Counted from the first letter of the stretch, positions 1 to 7,520 are shown. The stretch is DNA of 36,523 nucleotides from Parachlamydiales bacterium (GCA_020051235.1 JAGVJG010000047.1:1-36523); one strand, 5' to 3'. Notes: a model not told the origin generated them from the sequence alone. Program-made: numbers and translations.

Positions 1-501
1 ACTTGGCAGTGCGGAACTATTCAGCTTGATATGGCCCTCCCGGAAAAATTTGAGCTTGAATACACCGATGCTGACGGTCAAAGAAAGCGTCCTGTCATGA
101 TCCATCGCGCCCTTTTTGGATCGATGGAGCGTTTCTTCGGAATTTTGATCGAACATTTTGCAGGCAAATTCCCTCTTTGGATTTCACCCAATCAAGTGAA
201 AATTCTTACCGTTTCGGATAAGCATATTCCTTACGCAAAAGAGATCGCTGCAAAAATAAAATCGCACGGCTTCAATGTGGTAATCGATGATACTAATGAA
301 TCTGTAGGAAAGAAAGTGCGTAACGCCCAGCTTAACTACACTAATTACATGTTGACCCTTGGCGATAAAGAAGTTGAGAATAAGACTGTTAATATAAGAA
401 CTCGCGATAACATCGTTCGTGGTGAATCTTCTGTTGAAGATTTCCTTCAATTGATCACGAAAGAGAGAGATACACGCAGCTTGACTTCGGAGCTCAAGTA
501 G
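1..501 (+). CDS. thrS: Threonyl-tRNA synthetase, C-terminal part (5' end outside window)
   Basis: The frame is open from base 1, so the gene starts before the window; only the last 166 codons are present. The first residues, TWQCGTIQLDMALPEKFELEY, are the class II motif region of ThrRS that helps form the ATP and threonine site. The HRALFGSMERFFGILIEHFAG stretch (about residues 35-55 of this fragment) is motif 3, and the rest is the anticodon-binding HGTP domain (WISPNQVKIL onward, ending near KERDTRSL). The enzyme charges tRNA-Thr in the cytoplasm. It is followed after 15 nt by parA, the order known from Chlamydia (thrS, CT582, CT583). The stop is TAG at 499-501. The family assignment is very secure. 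Confidence 0.97.
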   Translation, partial: TWQCGTIQLDMALPEKFELEYTDADGQRKRPVMIHRALFGSMERFFGILIEHFAGKFPLWISPNQVKILTVSDKHIPYAKEIAAKIKSHGFNVVIDDTNESVGKKVRNAQLNYTNYMLTLGDKEVENKTVNIRTRDNIVRGESSVEDFLQLITKERDTRSLTSELK

Positions 502-516
502 TGTTAAAAGTTTCGC

Positions 517-1272
517 ATGAAGAAAACGATTACGGTATCAAGCTTCAAGGGGGGCACCGCGAAAACTTCGTCGGTACTCCACTTGGGATCTGCTCTTGCG
601 AAATATCATAAAAAGAAAGTCCTTTTAATTGATTTTGATGCTCAAGCCAATCTTACAACGGGACTTGGCTTTGATCCTGACGAACACGACAGTTTAGCGC
701 CTGTTCTACAAGGAACCAAATCAATTGAAGAGATCATTAAAAAAACGACGGTTCCTAATCTCTTTTTAGCGCCAGGCGATACTTGGCTTGAGCGCGTAGA
801 GGTTACGGGAAGTTTGGCTCAAGATCGCTATTCACACGAGCGCTTGAGAAAAATTCTTGCACCGCTTGAATACGATTATATCCTCATTGATACGCCCCCA
901 TCTTTAAGCTGGTTAACGGAATCGGCGTTGATTGCATCTAATCATTCATTGATTTGCGCAACGCCGGAATTTTACAGCGTGAAGGGACTTGAGCGTCTCT
1001 CCCAATTTATCACGAGCATTGGCACAAGACATCCATTAGATGTTTTAGGTGTTGTCCTTTCCTTTTGGAATCCAAGGGGAAAAAGCAATGACGCCTTTTT
1101 AAGTGTGGTTGAAAGAGCATTCCCGGGCAAACTTCTCGAAACAAAAGTGCGTCGCGATATAGCTGTGTCTGAAGCTTCTGTGGTAGGCAAACCTCTCTTT
1201 GATGTAAGTCCCAAAAGCCGAGCAGTAGAAGATTATAAAGGCTTGACTAAAGAAATTCTCCAAAGAATGTAA
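517..1272 (+). CDS. parA: ParA/MinD-family ATPase (chlamydial CT582 / pGP5-like)
   Basis: This 251-residue protein is a deviant-Walker P-loop ATPase. The signature KGGTAKTS lies at residues 11-18, followed by the ParA motif LLIDFDAQANLTTGLGF near residues 36-52 and the Walker B-like YILIDTPPS near residue 120. Proteins of this family segregate DNA or position cell components with a partner; here the partner is not known. The gene sits between thrS and a pGP6-like gene, as in Chlamydia chromosomes, where this pair mirrors genes of the chlamydial plasmid. There is no recognisable Shine-Dalgarno sequence before the ATG. The 11-nt gap to the next gene suggests co-transcription. Chromosome partitioning is a plausible role but is inferred only from family. 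Confidence 0.9.
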   Translation: MKKTITVSSFKGGTAKTSSVLHLGSALAKYHKKKVLLIDFDAQANLTTGLGFDPDEHDSLAPVLQGTKSIEEIIKKTTVPNLFLAPGDTWLERVEVTGSLAQDRYSHERLRKILAPLEYDYILIDTPPSLSWLTESALIASNHSLICATPEFYSVKGLERLSQFITSIGTRHPLDVLGVVLSFWNPRGKSNDAFLSVVERAFPGKLLETKVRRDIAVSEASVVGKPLFDVSPKSRAVEDYKGLTKEILQRM

Positions 1273-1284
1273 AGCGGTTTTACA
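1268..1284. promoter_or_regulatory. 17-bp dyad, near-identical to one at 20175-20191
   Basis: TGTAAAGCGGTTTTACA is an imperfect inverted repeat (TGTAAA...TTTACA). It spans the parA stop codon and touches the A of the next start codon. The same 17-mer with one substitution (C for G in the centre) lies between the divergent pilM-like and yggT genes. It may be an operator, but a 16/17 match is not far from chance expectation in a window of this size. Confidence 0.25.
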
Positions 1285-2027
1285 TGAAAAACATGAATAG
1301 TTTGATAAGCGAGCGGCTTAAAACCAGCTCGAGCTCCAAAATGAGTACCATGGCGGAGCGATCTGTTGCAGGAAATATGACCAGTTTTGCTGGACTTTTC
1401 AGTGTTACAGAATTATCGGATCAAGAAAAAGAAAACTTAAAATCGCTTCTTTCTGCATACGCGAATGATTCCGCAGACATTCAAAAAGATTTAAAGCAGC
1501 TAGCGACGATCACATCTGAAGTTAAAGCGATTAACAACCAAGCGGCTATTCTTCATGGTGAGAGAATTAAAAGAGCGCATACTCTTTTAACGAATTATCA
1601 AGAAGGCGCTTTCACTGCCTGGTTAATTTCAACTTACGGAAATAGACAAACTCCGTATAACCTCATGCAATATTTCGAATTTTATGAGGAAGTGCCTGTT
1701 GCTTTACGTCAAAAACTCGAAGTCATGCCACGACAAGCGGTATATACTCTTGCTTCAAGAGAAGGCGATTTTGATAAGAAAATTGAAATAATCGAAAATT
1801 ATGCCGGGGAAACCAAGGGCGTTTTGTTAAGCCTTATTCGCGATCGTTTTCCTTTAAATGAAAAAGATCGTCGCAGACAAAATTTCCCTGAAGCCGCTAT
1901 GGTTCAATTAAAGAAAACCTACGGGTTGGTCGAGAAAATCAGAAGCCTTACGCAGAATCAAAAACAAGCGTTTAAGGAAGAGCTTTCTCAGCTTAAGCAA
2001 TTGGTTGAACAAATTAGGGTAAGATAA
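1284..2027 (+). CDS. pGP6-D-like chlamydial virulence-plasmid protein homologue (CT583 type)
   Basis: This 247-residue soluble protein resembles the pGP6-D family, found on chlamydial plasmids and as a chromosomal copy (CT583). The best-recognised stretches are LHGERIKRAHTLLTNYQEG and AFTAWLISTYGNRQTPYNL near residues 90-130. The C-terminal third is rich in charged helix, and no enzyme motif is visible. The biochemical function of the family is not established; its fixed position after a ParA gene suggests a partner role in DNA maintenance or gene regulation. The start is taken at ATG 1284, though an in-frame ATG four codons later is possible. The stop overlaps the tatA start by 1 nt. This family is diagnostic for Chlamydiota. 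Confidence 0.85.
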   Translation: MKNMNSLISERLKTSSSSKMSTMAERSVAGNMTSFAGLFSVTELSDQEKENLKSLLSAYANDSADIQKDLKQLATITSEVKAINNQAAILHGERIKRAHTLLTNYQEGAFTAWLISTYGNRQTPYNLMQYFEFYEEVPVALRQKLEVMPRQAVYTLASREGDFDKKIEIIENYAGETKGVLLSLIRDRFPLNEKDRRRQNFPEAAMVQLKKTYGLVEKIRSLTQNQKQAFKEELSQLKQLVEQIRVR

Positions 2028-2221
2028 TGATCGGTACAGGCGAGTTAATTGTCATATTGGGTGTTGTAACGCTTTTATTCGGCGGAAAGAAAATCCCCGA
2101 ATTCGCAAAGAACTTGGGTAAAGGAGTTCGCGAGTTTAAAAAAGCGGTACAAGGAGAAGAAGAGCCTGAGATAACGCCTGTCGAAATTATTGATCCTAAA
2201 AAAGATAGACGTGACTCTTAA
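2027..2221 (+). CDS. tatA: Sec-independent translocase subunit TatA
   Basis: The 64-residue product has the TatA/TatE layout: one N-terminal membrane helix (ELIVILGVVTLLFGG), the hinge FGGKKIPEFAKNLGKG, an amphipathic helix (VREFKKAVQG) and an acidic tail. TatA oligomers form the pore-like part of the twin-arginine translocase, which exports folded, cofactor-bearing proteins. The ATG overlaps the preceding stop codon (TAATG), and tatC overlaps its end, so the two form one translational unit behind the pGP6-like gene. A likely substrate within the window is the Rieske protein at 27201, which carries a TRRSFL twin-arginine motif. No TatB is visible, so this would be a minimal TatAC system unless tatB is elsewhere. 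Confidence 0.95.
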   Translation: MIGTGELIVILGVVTLLFGGKKIPEFAKNLGKGVREFKKAVQGEEEPEITPVEIIDPKKDRRDS

Positions 2222-3056
2222 ATCCGTTACTGACCACGTAGACGATCTTCGCAAAACGATCTTCTGGGTGGTTTCAATTATCGCGATTGGTTTCATTCTC
2301 TCATTCAGTTTCGCAGATCAATTAATTCATCTATTGACTGAGCCCTTTCAAAAACAACTGATCGCAAGACCCATAACCCTTGTTGAAATTAGCAATCCTT
2401 CAAACGAACCCCTTTTGTATCAGGGCCACATAATTGCCCCACATGAAACAAAAAGAGTCGAGCATATCTCGAACCACTCCTTTCATCTTTTTTCTCCAGC
2501 CGAGGGCTTTTTTGTGGCTTTAAAGGTTTCCCTTTGGGCGGCCTTTATATTAACTGCCCCTTTTTGGCTTATTCCCGTTTTTCTTTTTATTGCACCTGCT
2601 CTTCATCCTCAAGAAAGGAGAGCGCTTGTACCCGGAATAATGCTTCTTGCAAGTTTTTTATTGCTGGGTCTTTTTACGGCCTATAAAGTGACGATCCCTT
2701 TAACTAACCAGTATTTCTGGGATTTCAATAATCACATGGGAATAAATCTTTGGGGTCTTAGTAACTACATTGATAATGCAATTAGTTTGATGATTGCCCA
2801 TGCGATAGGTTTTGAAGGAATAGCTATCCTATTTCTTCTGATTCACTTTAATTTTATTGATGTAGACTTCCTAAAATCAAAAAGAAGACATGCCATTGTC
2901 GTTTCGTTGATACTCGGCGCCCTTTTAACCCCGCCTGACGTTTTGTCTCAGCTGCTCGTTGCATTGCCTCTTTATTTAGGCTATGAGCTAACGCTCTTTT
3001 ATGGATCCCTTAGAAAAAGAAGGGCTTGCGCAACTGAAAGCACACTAAATTTTTGA
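2211..3056 (+). CDS. tatC: Sec-independent translocase subunit TatC
   Basis: The protein of about 281 residues is polytopic with the TatC start (VTDHVDDLRKTIFWVV) and six hydrophobic segments. It carries the family-typical loop FWLIPVFLFIAPALHPQERR and the late segment GALLTPPDVLSQLLVALPLYLGYE. TatC binds the twin-arginine signal peptide in the inner membrane. There is no ATG at the 5' end. GTG 2211 is chosen because it places the conserved DDLR motif about 11 residues from the N-terminus and overlaps tatA by 11 nt; an in-frame TTG at 2190 is the alternative. A periplasmic insertion around residues 50-90 (SNPSNEPLLYQGHIIAPHET) is longer than usual. The last 58 bases are antisense to the end of the gene at 2999-3853. 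Confidence 0.93.
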   Translation: MTLKSVTDHVDDLRKTIFWVVSIIAIGFILSFSFADQLIHLLTEPFQKQLIARPITLVEISNPSNEPLLYQGHIIAPHETKRVEHISNHSFHLFSPAEGFFVALKVSLWAAFILTAPFWLIPVFLFIAPALHPQERRALVPGIMLLASFLLLGLFTAYKVTIPLTNQYFWDFNNHMGINLWGLSNYIDNAISLMIAHAIGFEGIAILFLLIHFNFIDVDFLKSKRRHAIVVSLILGALLTPPDVLSQLLVALPLYLGYELTLFYGSLRKRRACATESTLNF

Positions 3057-3853
3057 GCGGGCATCGACTGTCTGGATTCAATCATCGGAAGACTTAAATT
3101 TTTATGATCAAATTTAATCTTTCTAATCCTTGTTGCGTCTAAGCGAAACGAAGTATCTAAACATAAAGTGGATGTCTTATTTGCTAAAAAAACCTCTAAA
3201 ACAATACGTGTCAAATAAGGCGAGACAATCGTATTTAGTGCTGTATATTGGGCATAAAGTATATTTTCCCTTCTATAAATGCAGCATGAGCCTACATTCG
3301 TTCGATCTTTGATATAAAAATAACTCACTTTTATAAGCGCATCGAAATAAACGGATACTTGGGCTTGTATCGATGTTTGCAGCTCGAACAGCTGACCGAT
3401 CACAAAGAAAGAATTTGTCGTAAAATTTATGTTTAAATTGATGGTGATAAAAGGAATGTTTTCCTTAATGATTTTATTCATTTTTTCAATCACTTGATGC
3501 CGTCTAATAAGGCATAAATTCTCATAGATGGTCTCTGGGTTCCTCCCTTCAAAGTCTTTTACCAATATGGCGAGCTTCTCATACCAAATGGGAGGGGAAG
3601 GGAGTTCTTGGATATCTCTTGATGACTTATTGGGCTTCAAAATGGCCCTTATTTCTCTTGCAGTCCGATAGATATCGTGCTCAAAAGAGGCGAGAGCTCC
3701 AAATGTTTCGAGGAAAAGCGCTTTAGAGTAGGCTTTTCGAACAATTGCGGATCTTAAATAAACACTACGGGTCAATAAGTATTTATCCTCAATCGTAAGG
3801 AATGGAAAAATACAGTTTACAACTAGATTTGGGTCAAGTCCCACATTTTGCAA
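2999..3853 (-). CDS. Unrecognised protein, possibly the C-terminal part of a stop-split gene
   Basis: This is a 284-codon ORF with no family I can name. It has no signal peptide or clear membrane segment. The first 35 residues (DPNLVVNCIFPFLTIEDKYL and on) recall an F-box-like helical start, but only weakly. The middle is beta-rich (FITINLNINFTTNSFFVIGQ). The only available starts are weak: TTG 3853 or GTG 3844, neither with a ribosome-binding site. It lies in the same frame as the ORF at 3863-4255, separated by one TAA plus three codons. It may therefore be the downstream half of an original gene of about 417 codons, or be expressed by reinitiation. Its 3' end is convergent with and overlaps tatC. 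Confidence 0.5.
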   Translation of the reverse strand: MQNVGLDPNLVVNCIFPFLTIEDKYLLTRSVYLRSAIVRKAYSKALFLETFGALASFEHDIYRTAREIRAILKPNKSSRDIQELPSPPIWYEKLAILVKDFEGRNPETIYENLCLIRRHQVIEKMNKIIKENIPFITINLNINFTTNSFFVIGQLFELQTSIQAQVSVYFDALIKVSYFYIKDRTNVGSCCIYRRENILYAQYTALNTIVSPYLTRIVLEVFLANKTSTLCLDTSFRLDATRIRKIKFDHKNLSLPMIESRQSMPAQKFSVLSVAQALLFLRDP

Positions 3854-3862
3854 TATAAAAAC

Positions 3863-4255
3863 TTAGGGATTTCGGACATAGATTAAATCACGTTTATCAT
3901 TGCGATCGAGATAATCTCTCCACTCTTCCGCAAGAAAACAGAAGTGATCTAATTGATAATAAAAGATTGAGGGCTGGATATTTTTCGCGGGTTCTAAATG
4001 ATGCAATACAACTTTAAACTGATTTTCATCGATCGTTAAAAATGAGCTAAATGATTTGTCTTTAAAGGGCACTTTCTCACCAATAGCACTACGAACGGAA
4101 GGCGGAACGTAATTATCCCCATCATAAACAGAGGTCGAAAAGTGGATCTCTTCGTCCTGCTCGACCAATTCAAAAGACAAGTTGAACCCATTGAACTCTA
4201 AGTTCGTCTTTTTGTTTAGCATCAAACTGTTAAGTAAGGTTTGAATTGCTTGCAT
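3863..4255 (-). CDS. Small unrecognised protein (possibly N-terminal part of the gene continuing at 3853)
   Basis: This 130-residue soluble protein has alternating strands (NLEFNGFNLSFELVEQDEEI) and an acidic, aromatic C-terminal half (FYYQLDHFCFLAEEWRDYL). The size and mixed acidic character vaguely recall type III secretion chaperones, but no diagnostic motif supports this. Upstream on the minus strand is a perfect TATAAT at 4262-4267, ending 6 nt before the ATG, so the mRNA may have almost no leader. The stop is TAA at 3863-3865; the same frame reopens directly and runs to 2999. It is divergent from the glycosyltransferase gene at 4307. Function is unknown. Confidence 0.5.
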   Translation of the reverse strand: MQAIQTLLNSLMLNKKTNLEFNGFNLSFELVEQDEEIHFSTSVYDGDNYVPPSVRSAIGEKVPFKDKSFSSFLTIDENQFKVVLHHLEPAKNIQPSIFYYQLDHFCFLAEEWRDYLDRNDKRDLIYVRNP

Positions 4256-4261
4256 ATCTCT

Positions 4262-4267
4262 ATTATA
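4262..4267 (-). promoter_or_regulatory. Consensus -10 hexamer for the minus-strand gene starting at 4255
   Basis: The minus strand reads TATAAT six nucleotides before the start codon. No good -35 hexamer was seen 16-18 nt further upstream, so only the -10 is called. If used, transcription would begin close to the A of the ATG. Confidence 0.35.
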
Positions 4268-4306
4268 CTACATTCTATTATTGTTGCTTAACTAACTTAA
4301 ATTATT

Positions 4307-5191
4307 ATGTCACAGAATTTTAAAACTTTCTTTTTTCTACTTATTTTTACCGTCTCAACTCTGGCCGCAGCGAAGGACAAAAATGACCTTGCTATAGCCT
4401 CGGTTTTCCAAAATGAAGCCCGGTTCCTTCGAGAGTGGATTGAATACCATAAGACCGTAGGGGTCCAACACTTTTATTTATTCAATAATCGCTCTACAGA
4501 CGATTTTACGAGTGTTTTACAGCCTTATGTTCAAAGCGGTGAGGTAGAGCTTTTTGATTGGCCTATAAAGCCTAAAAATATTGGGGAATGGAATACGATT
4601 CAGTGTAACGCTTTTAATGAAGCCTTAAAAAAAGCGGCTAAAGCTAAGTATAAATGGGTTGCCTGCATTGATACCGATGAATACATAGTGCCCAAAAAGC
4701 ATAATTCCCTAGTTGAAATGTTAAAAGATTATGAAGACTTTGGAGCACTTGCGATTAACTGGCAGTGCTTTGGACACAATCATATTCAAGAAGTAAAGCC
4801 TCATCAGTTTTTAATTGAGCTTATGACGATGCGGGGTATCGTAACCGAAGGGGCAAATATTCATATCAAATGCATCGTGCAGCCCAAAGCCGTTAAAAAA
4901 TATGCCAACCCTCATTTTGGAGTCTATAAAGCAGGATGGAAACAAGTAACAACGGCAAAAGTGCCCTTTCAAGGACCTTTCAGCCCCTCTATTGATGTAT
5001 CCATTGCTCAAATCAATCACTATTGGACAAGAGACATGCTTTACATGGAAGCCATTAAAATCCCTAGAAGAGAAGAATGGGGAGATAATGGAGATAGTGT
5101 ACGCTTTATTGCGGGTGATTTATTTAACCGCGAGGAAGATCTTACGATTTTTCCTTTTCTTTTGAAGATGAAGGCGCGTCTTTCACAATAG
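4307..5191 (+). CDS. Exported GT92 (DUF23)-type glycosyltransferase
   Basis: The 294-residue protein begins with a signal-peptide-like segment (FKTFFFLLIFTVSTLAAA, residues 5-22), followed by a GT-A fold of the GT92/DUF23 kind. Family features are ASVFQNEARFLREWIEYHK (31-49), the HFYLFNNRSTDD stretch (55-66), NTIQCNAFNEAL and the metal-binding DxD motif in ACIDTDEYIVP (D122-T-D124). Late residues INHYWTRD also fit. GT92 enzymes typically transfer galactose to glycans in animals and are found in some bacteria; donor and acceptor cannot be told here. The leader peptide implies action outside the cytoplasm, which is odd for an enzyme using nucleotide sugars. The 3' end overlaps the small minus-strand gene at 5142-5318 by 50 nt. 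Confidence 0.8.
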   Translation: MSQNFKTFFFLLIFTVSTLAAAKDKNDLAIASVFQNEARFLREWIEYHKTVGVQHFYLFNNRSTDDFTSVLQPYVQSGEVELFDWPIKPKNIGEWNTIQCNAFNEALKKAAKAKYKWVACIDTDEYIVPKKHNSLVEMLKDYEDFGALAINWQCFGHNHIQEVKPHQFLIELMTMRGIVTEGANIHIKCIVQPKAVKKYANPHFGVYKAGWKQVTTAKVPFQGPFSPSIDVSIAQINHYWTRDMLYMEAIKIPRREEWGDNGDSVRFIAGDLFNREEDLTIFPFLLKMKARLSQ

Positions 5192-5318
5192 ATTGATACG
5201 CTTCTCTTAATTCGCCTTGAATATGCATGAGTTTGGCGAAGCTTTTATTGGCTTCGTCAATCTCTTTCAAAGCCTTTAAAATTCGAATAGAAGTGTCTTC
5301 TTTCTCTTTTTGCTGCAT
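5142..5318 (-). CDS. 58-residue helical protein downstream of ung (CT606.1-like position)
   Basis: This short gene encodes a charged helical peptide beginning MQQKEKEDTSIRILKALKEI and ending in a Lys/Ser/Glu tail. It has a clear ribosome-binding site (AAAGAGGG just before the ATG) and starts 24 nt after the ung stop on the same strand, so it is probably translated from the ung mRNA. In Chlamydia a similarly tiny gene, CT606.1, lies directly after ung (CT607); I infer the correspondence from position and size only. The heptad-like pattern in residues 10-45 could form a coiled coil. Its last 50 nt are antisense to the end of the glycosyltransferase gene. Function is unknown. Confidence 0.6.
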   Translation of the reverse strand: MQQKEKEDTSIRILKALKEIDEANKSFAKLMHIQGELREAYQSIVKDAPSSSKEKEKS

Positions 5319-5342
5319 ACCCTCTTTGTACTAGAGAATATC

Positions 5343-6002
5343 CTATCCGTCAAGGCTCCAATCAATTGGCGTGAGTCCCTGAGACTTAAGGAATTCGTTC
5401 GTTTTTGAAAATGGCTTAGATCCAAAGAATCCATTGTGAGCTGATAAGGGAGAGGGGTGAGCGGAAGCGATAATATGGTGTTTGGATGTGGGTTTCCCTT
5501 TAAATTTCTTTTTTGCTGAATTTCCCCACAATATAAAGACAAGAGGCTTTTCGCTATTAGCCAGCAATTCAACTACTCTATCTGTAAAAGTTTCCCACCC
5601 TTGACCATGATGTGAGAGGGGGTTTGAGGCTCGTACTGTTAAAGTACAATTTAAAAGAAGTACTCCTTGCTCTGCCCACTTCGTTAAATTTCCGTTTTTT
5701 GGGGGTTTTAGACCAAGATCTGCCGCCAACTCTTTAAAAATATTTCTTAAGGAGGGAGGAAAAGGAATACCATCTTGTACGGAGAAGCATAACCCATGAG
5801 CTTGTCCTTCTCCATGATAGGGGTCTTGTCCTAAAATAACGACCTTCACTTTATCCAAAGGGGTCATTTTAAGTGCATTGAACACCATTTCATCTGGAGG
5901 ATAGATTGTAAACTTATTTCTTTCTTCTTTGACAAAGGCCTGTAGATGTTGCCAATAAGGTTTTTTAGTTTCTTCACCAAGACAATCGCGCCATGTTTCC
6001 AT
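5343..6002 (-). CDS. ung: Uracil-DNA glycosylase (family 1)
   Basis: The 219-residue enzyme removes uracil from DNA as the first step of base-excision repair. The catalytic motif GQDPYHGEGQAHGLCFSV starts at residue 58, with the water-activating Asp60. The DNA-intercalating motif HPSPLSAHNGFFGS starts at residue 182, and LLLNCTLTVR precedes it near residue 115. The length is normal for the family. The start at 6002 gives METWRDCL, matching a usual short N-terminus. It heads a minus-strand unit with the 58-residue gene at 5318. A promoter-like pair TCGACA / TATTAT with a 17-nt spacer lies at 6012-6040, only 9 nt before the ATG. Confidence 0.97.
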   Translation of the reverse strand: METWRDCLGEETKKPYWQHLQAFVKEERNKFTIYPPDEMVFNALKMTPLDKVKVVILGQDPYHGEGQAHGLCFSVQDGIPFPPSLRNIFKELAADLGLKPPKNGNLTKWAEQGVLLLNCTLTVRASNPLSHHGQGWETFTDRVVELLANSEKPLVFILWGNSAKKKFKGKPTSKHHIIASAHPSPLSAHNGFFGSKPFSKTNEFLKSQGLTPIDWSLDG

Positions 6003-6011
6003 AAGAAAAAA

Positions 6012-6075
6012 ATAATAGTAAACCGAGCTGAAATTGTCGATCCAATTGACCTAAAATTCCATTTCCGAGTACCCT
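6012..6075. promoter_or_regulatory. Divergent, overlapping promoters between ung and the gene at 6082
   Basis: Minus strand: TCGACA at 6035-6040, a 17-nt spacer, TATTAT at 6012-6017, then 9 nt to the ung ATG. Plus strand: TTGACC at 6046-6051, an 18-nt spacer, TACCCT at 6070-6075, then 6 nt to the ATG at 6082. The two -35 boxes lie only a few bases apart. Both would give leaderless or nearly leaderless transcripts. These are pattern matches only; the TACCCT box is weak. Confidence 0.4.
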
Positions 6076-6081
6076 TTTGGC

Positions 6082-6336
6082 ATGAAAAATATCGCCGAAA
6101 ACAATCTCATCCGATTTGTCAATATTTCAAAAAAGAAAGAAGGCATCTTTGTGAATTTCCGTGCAAAAGGAATCAAGGGTGGAGCGAAATTTTCTTCGAG
6201 TATTTCTGTTGCCTTAAACGATGCTGAAATCGATCTCACCGAACCCCTCGAAAACATCATCGAAAAATGTGCTAAGATCGCTGTTAAAGAATGCAAACAA
6301 GCCGATCTTCAATTTGAAGGCATCCACTCAGTCTAA
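6082..6336 (+). CDS. Small conserved-looking protein, function unknown
   Basis: This 84-residue soluble protein has a beta-strand-rich first half (FVNISKKKEGIFVNFRAKG) and a helical second half (ENIIEKCAKIAVKECKQADL). I do not recognise the family. Its compact size, position upstream of a tRNA gene and divergence from ung suggest a real housekeeping-type gene. A competing minus-strand frame at 6051-6296 was judged a shadow because the plus frame has the better start and composition. No Shine-Dalgarno is present; a predicted -10 lies 6 nt before the ATG. The tRNA-Pro gene starts 7 nt after its stop. Confidence 0.65.
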   Translation: MKNIAENNLIRFVNISKKKEGIFVNFRAKGIKGGAKFSSSISVALNDAEIDLTEPLENIIEKCAKIAVKECKQADLQFEGIHSV

Positions 6337-6343
6337 TCATTAT

Positions 6344-6418
6344 CAGGGTGTAGCGCAGCTTGGCTAGCGCACCTGCATGGGGTGCAGGGGGTCGGAGGTT
6401 CAAATCCTCTCACCCTGA
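6344..6418 (+). tRNA. tRNA-Pro (anticodon GGG)
   Basis: A complete cloverleaf is visible: acceptor stem CAGGGTG pairs with CACCCTG, the D arm is GCGC...GCGC, the anticodon stem CCTGC/GCAGG encloses loop ATGGGGT with anticodon GGG, and the T arm is GGAGG TTCAAAT CCTCT. The discriminator is A6418, and the CCA end is not encoded. A T-run follows directly, consistent with termination. It reads proline codons CCC and CCU. It lies at the junction between housekeeping genes and the accessory block that follows. Confidence 0.95.
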
Positions 6419-6443
6419 TTTTTTTAACCAATCTTTCTAAATT

Positions 6444-7520
6444 TCATTTTATTTCCTTACCGTCGACAAAAACTTCCAACTCGGGACGTTTTTCTTTAAG
6501 GGATAGGCCTATTGTATGAACGTGTTTATAGGTGTCGGAATTGTGTAGGTAGAGAGTTTTTAGTGAGCGATATTTCGTTAGGATAAGAGCTTCCAGGGCA
6601 AGGAGGGGTTCTTGCACGTAAGTGCAAGGAATGAGGTCTAATGTTTCAAGTTCGGGTAGATCACTTGCGGCAGTAATTAGGTTTGTAAGGAGCTTGGGAT
6701 AATCATTGGAGAATATATATCCGCTGATACGAAGGGTTTTTAAATTGGCTGGAAGAGTAGTTTTATCATTAATCGAAGTAGCGGTTAAAGAAAGCTCGCG
6801 AAGAGTGGGTTTTCCTTCTTGGAGAGCTTCCAACACCACTTGAGTTTGATCCTCATTCATTCGCGAAAGCTCGATATGTTGAAGATAAGGCATCTTTAAA
6901 AAGGTATGTGACCATATCTTTTTATCTTTGCCCAAATCATAGCTGTTGGCAAAAACAAGCTCTTCAATTTGAGAGTCTTCCAGCGCTTGAGCGAGATTAT
7001 TCCAAGGCATTGCGTTTGATGCGTGAGGATAGCCCCGGTCGATTTGAAGATATCTAAGGTTAGGCAATCCTTTTAAAACCTCTTTAAAAGTCGTACCGCT
7101 AATTCTTGGATGTGGCCCTTCAAACGTTAAAGCTTTTAATTGAGGGGTGGCTTGAGTTAGGCTTAGGAGGCCAATATCGCTAAAATTTGTTTCTCTAAAA
7201 AAGATTTCCTGTAGAAAAGGAATCGATTGTAAATTCTTTAGTGAATGGTCGGTTAATTCGGAGTTCAAATTGAATTTAAGATATTTTATGTTAGTGAATT
7301 CTTGGGAAATATAGACAAAATCCGCGTCTTGAAAATGCTCTCCAGAAATAAACTCCATTTCACGGCTGCTCCAACCATCTTGAAGAGTTAATGCATCAAC
7401 CGATTGAGCGTTTTTTCCTTTTTCAATCCAATTATAGAAATCAGTCTTGCTTATGAAATTAACCTGTTTGGCGTGAACCGCATTAAAAATAAATAAGGCA
7501 AAGAGAATCGTTCTTAGCAC
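6444..7520 (-). CDS. Secreted leucine-rich-repeat protein
   Basis: The 358-residue protein starts with a signal peptide (MLRTILFALFIFNAVHA). From about residue 70 it is built of irregular LRR units with ribonuclease-inhibitor-like spacing, for example IKYLKFNLNSELTDHSLKNL, LKALTFEGPHPRISG, LRYLQIDRG, LRELSLTATSIND and LETLDLIPC. LRR surfaces mediate protein-protein binding, and secreted LRR proteins of intracellular bacteria often target host proteins; no partner domain such as an E3 ligase is visible. The start is GTG 7520, overlapping the stop of the hydrolase gene by 1 nt (TAGTG), so the two are probably co-expressed. Export through the cell envelope is inferred from the leader. Confidence 0.8.
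   Translation of the reverse strand: MLRTILFALFIFNAVHAKQVNFISKTDFYNWIEKGKNAQSVDALTLQDGWSSREMEFISGEHFQDADFVYISQEFTNIKYLKFNLNSELTDHSLKNLQSIPFLQEIFFRETNFSDIGLLSLTQATPQLKALTFEGPHPRISGTTFKEVLKGLPNLRYLQIDRGYPHASNAMPWNNLAQALEDSQIEELVFANSYDLGKDKKIWSHTFLKMPYLQHIELSRMNEDQTQVVLEALQEGKPTLRELSLTATSINDKTTLPANLKTLRISGYIFSNDYPKLLTNLITAASDLPELETLDLIPCTYVQEPLLALEALILTKYRSLKTLYLHNSDTYKHVHTIGLSLKEKRPELEVFVDGKEIK

Noticed and set aside
2190-2210. TTG 2190 as the tatC start
   Set aside because: It gives a longer N-terminus than usual before the DDLRK motif; GTG 2211 fits better, though neither has a clear ribosome-binding site.
6344-6418. A phage or island attachment site in tRNA-Pro
   Set aside because: No second copy of the tRNA 3' end and no integrase gene was found in the window.
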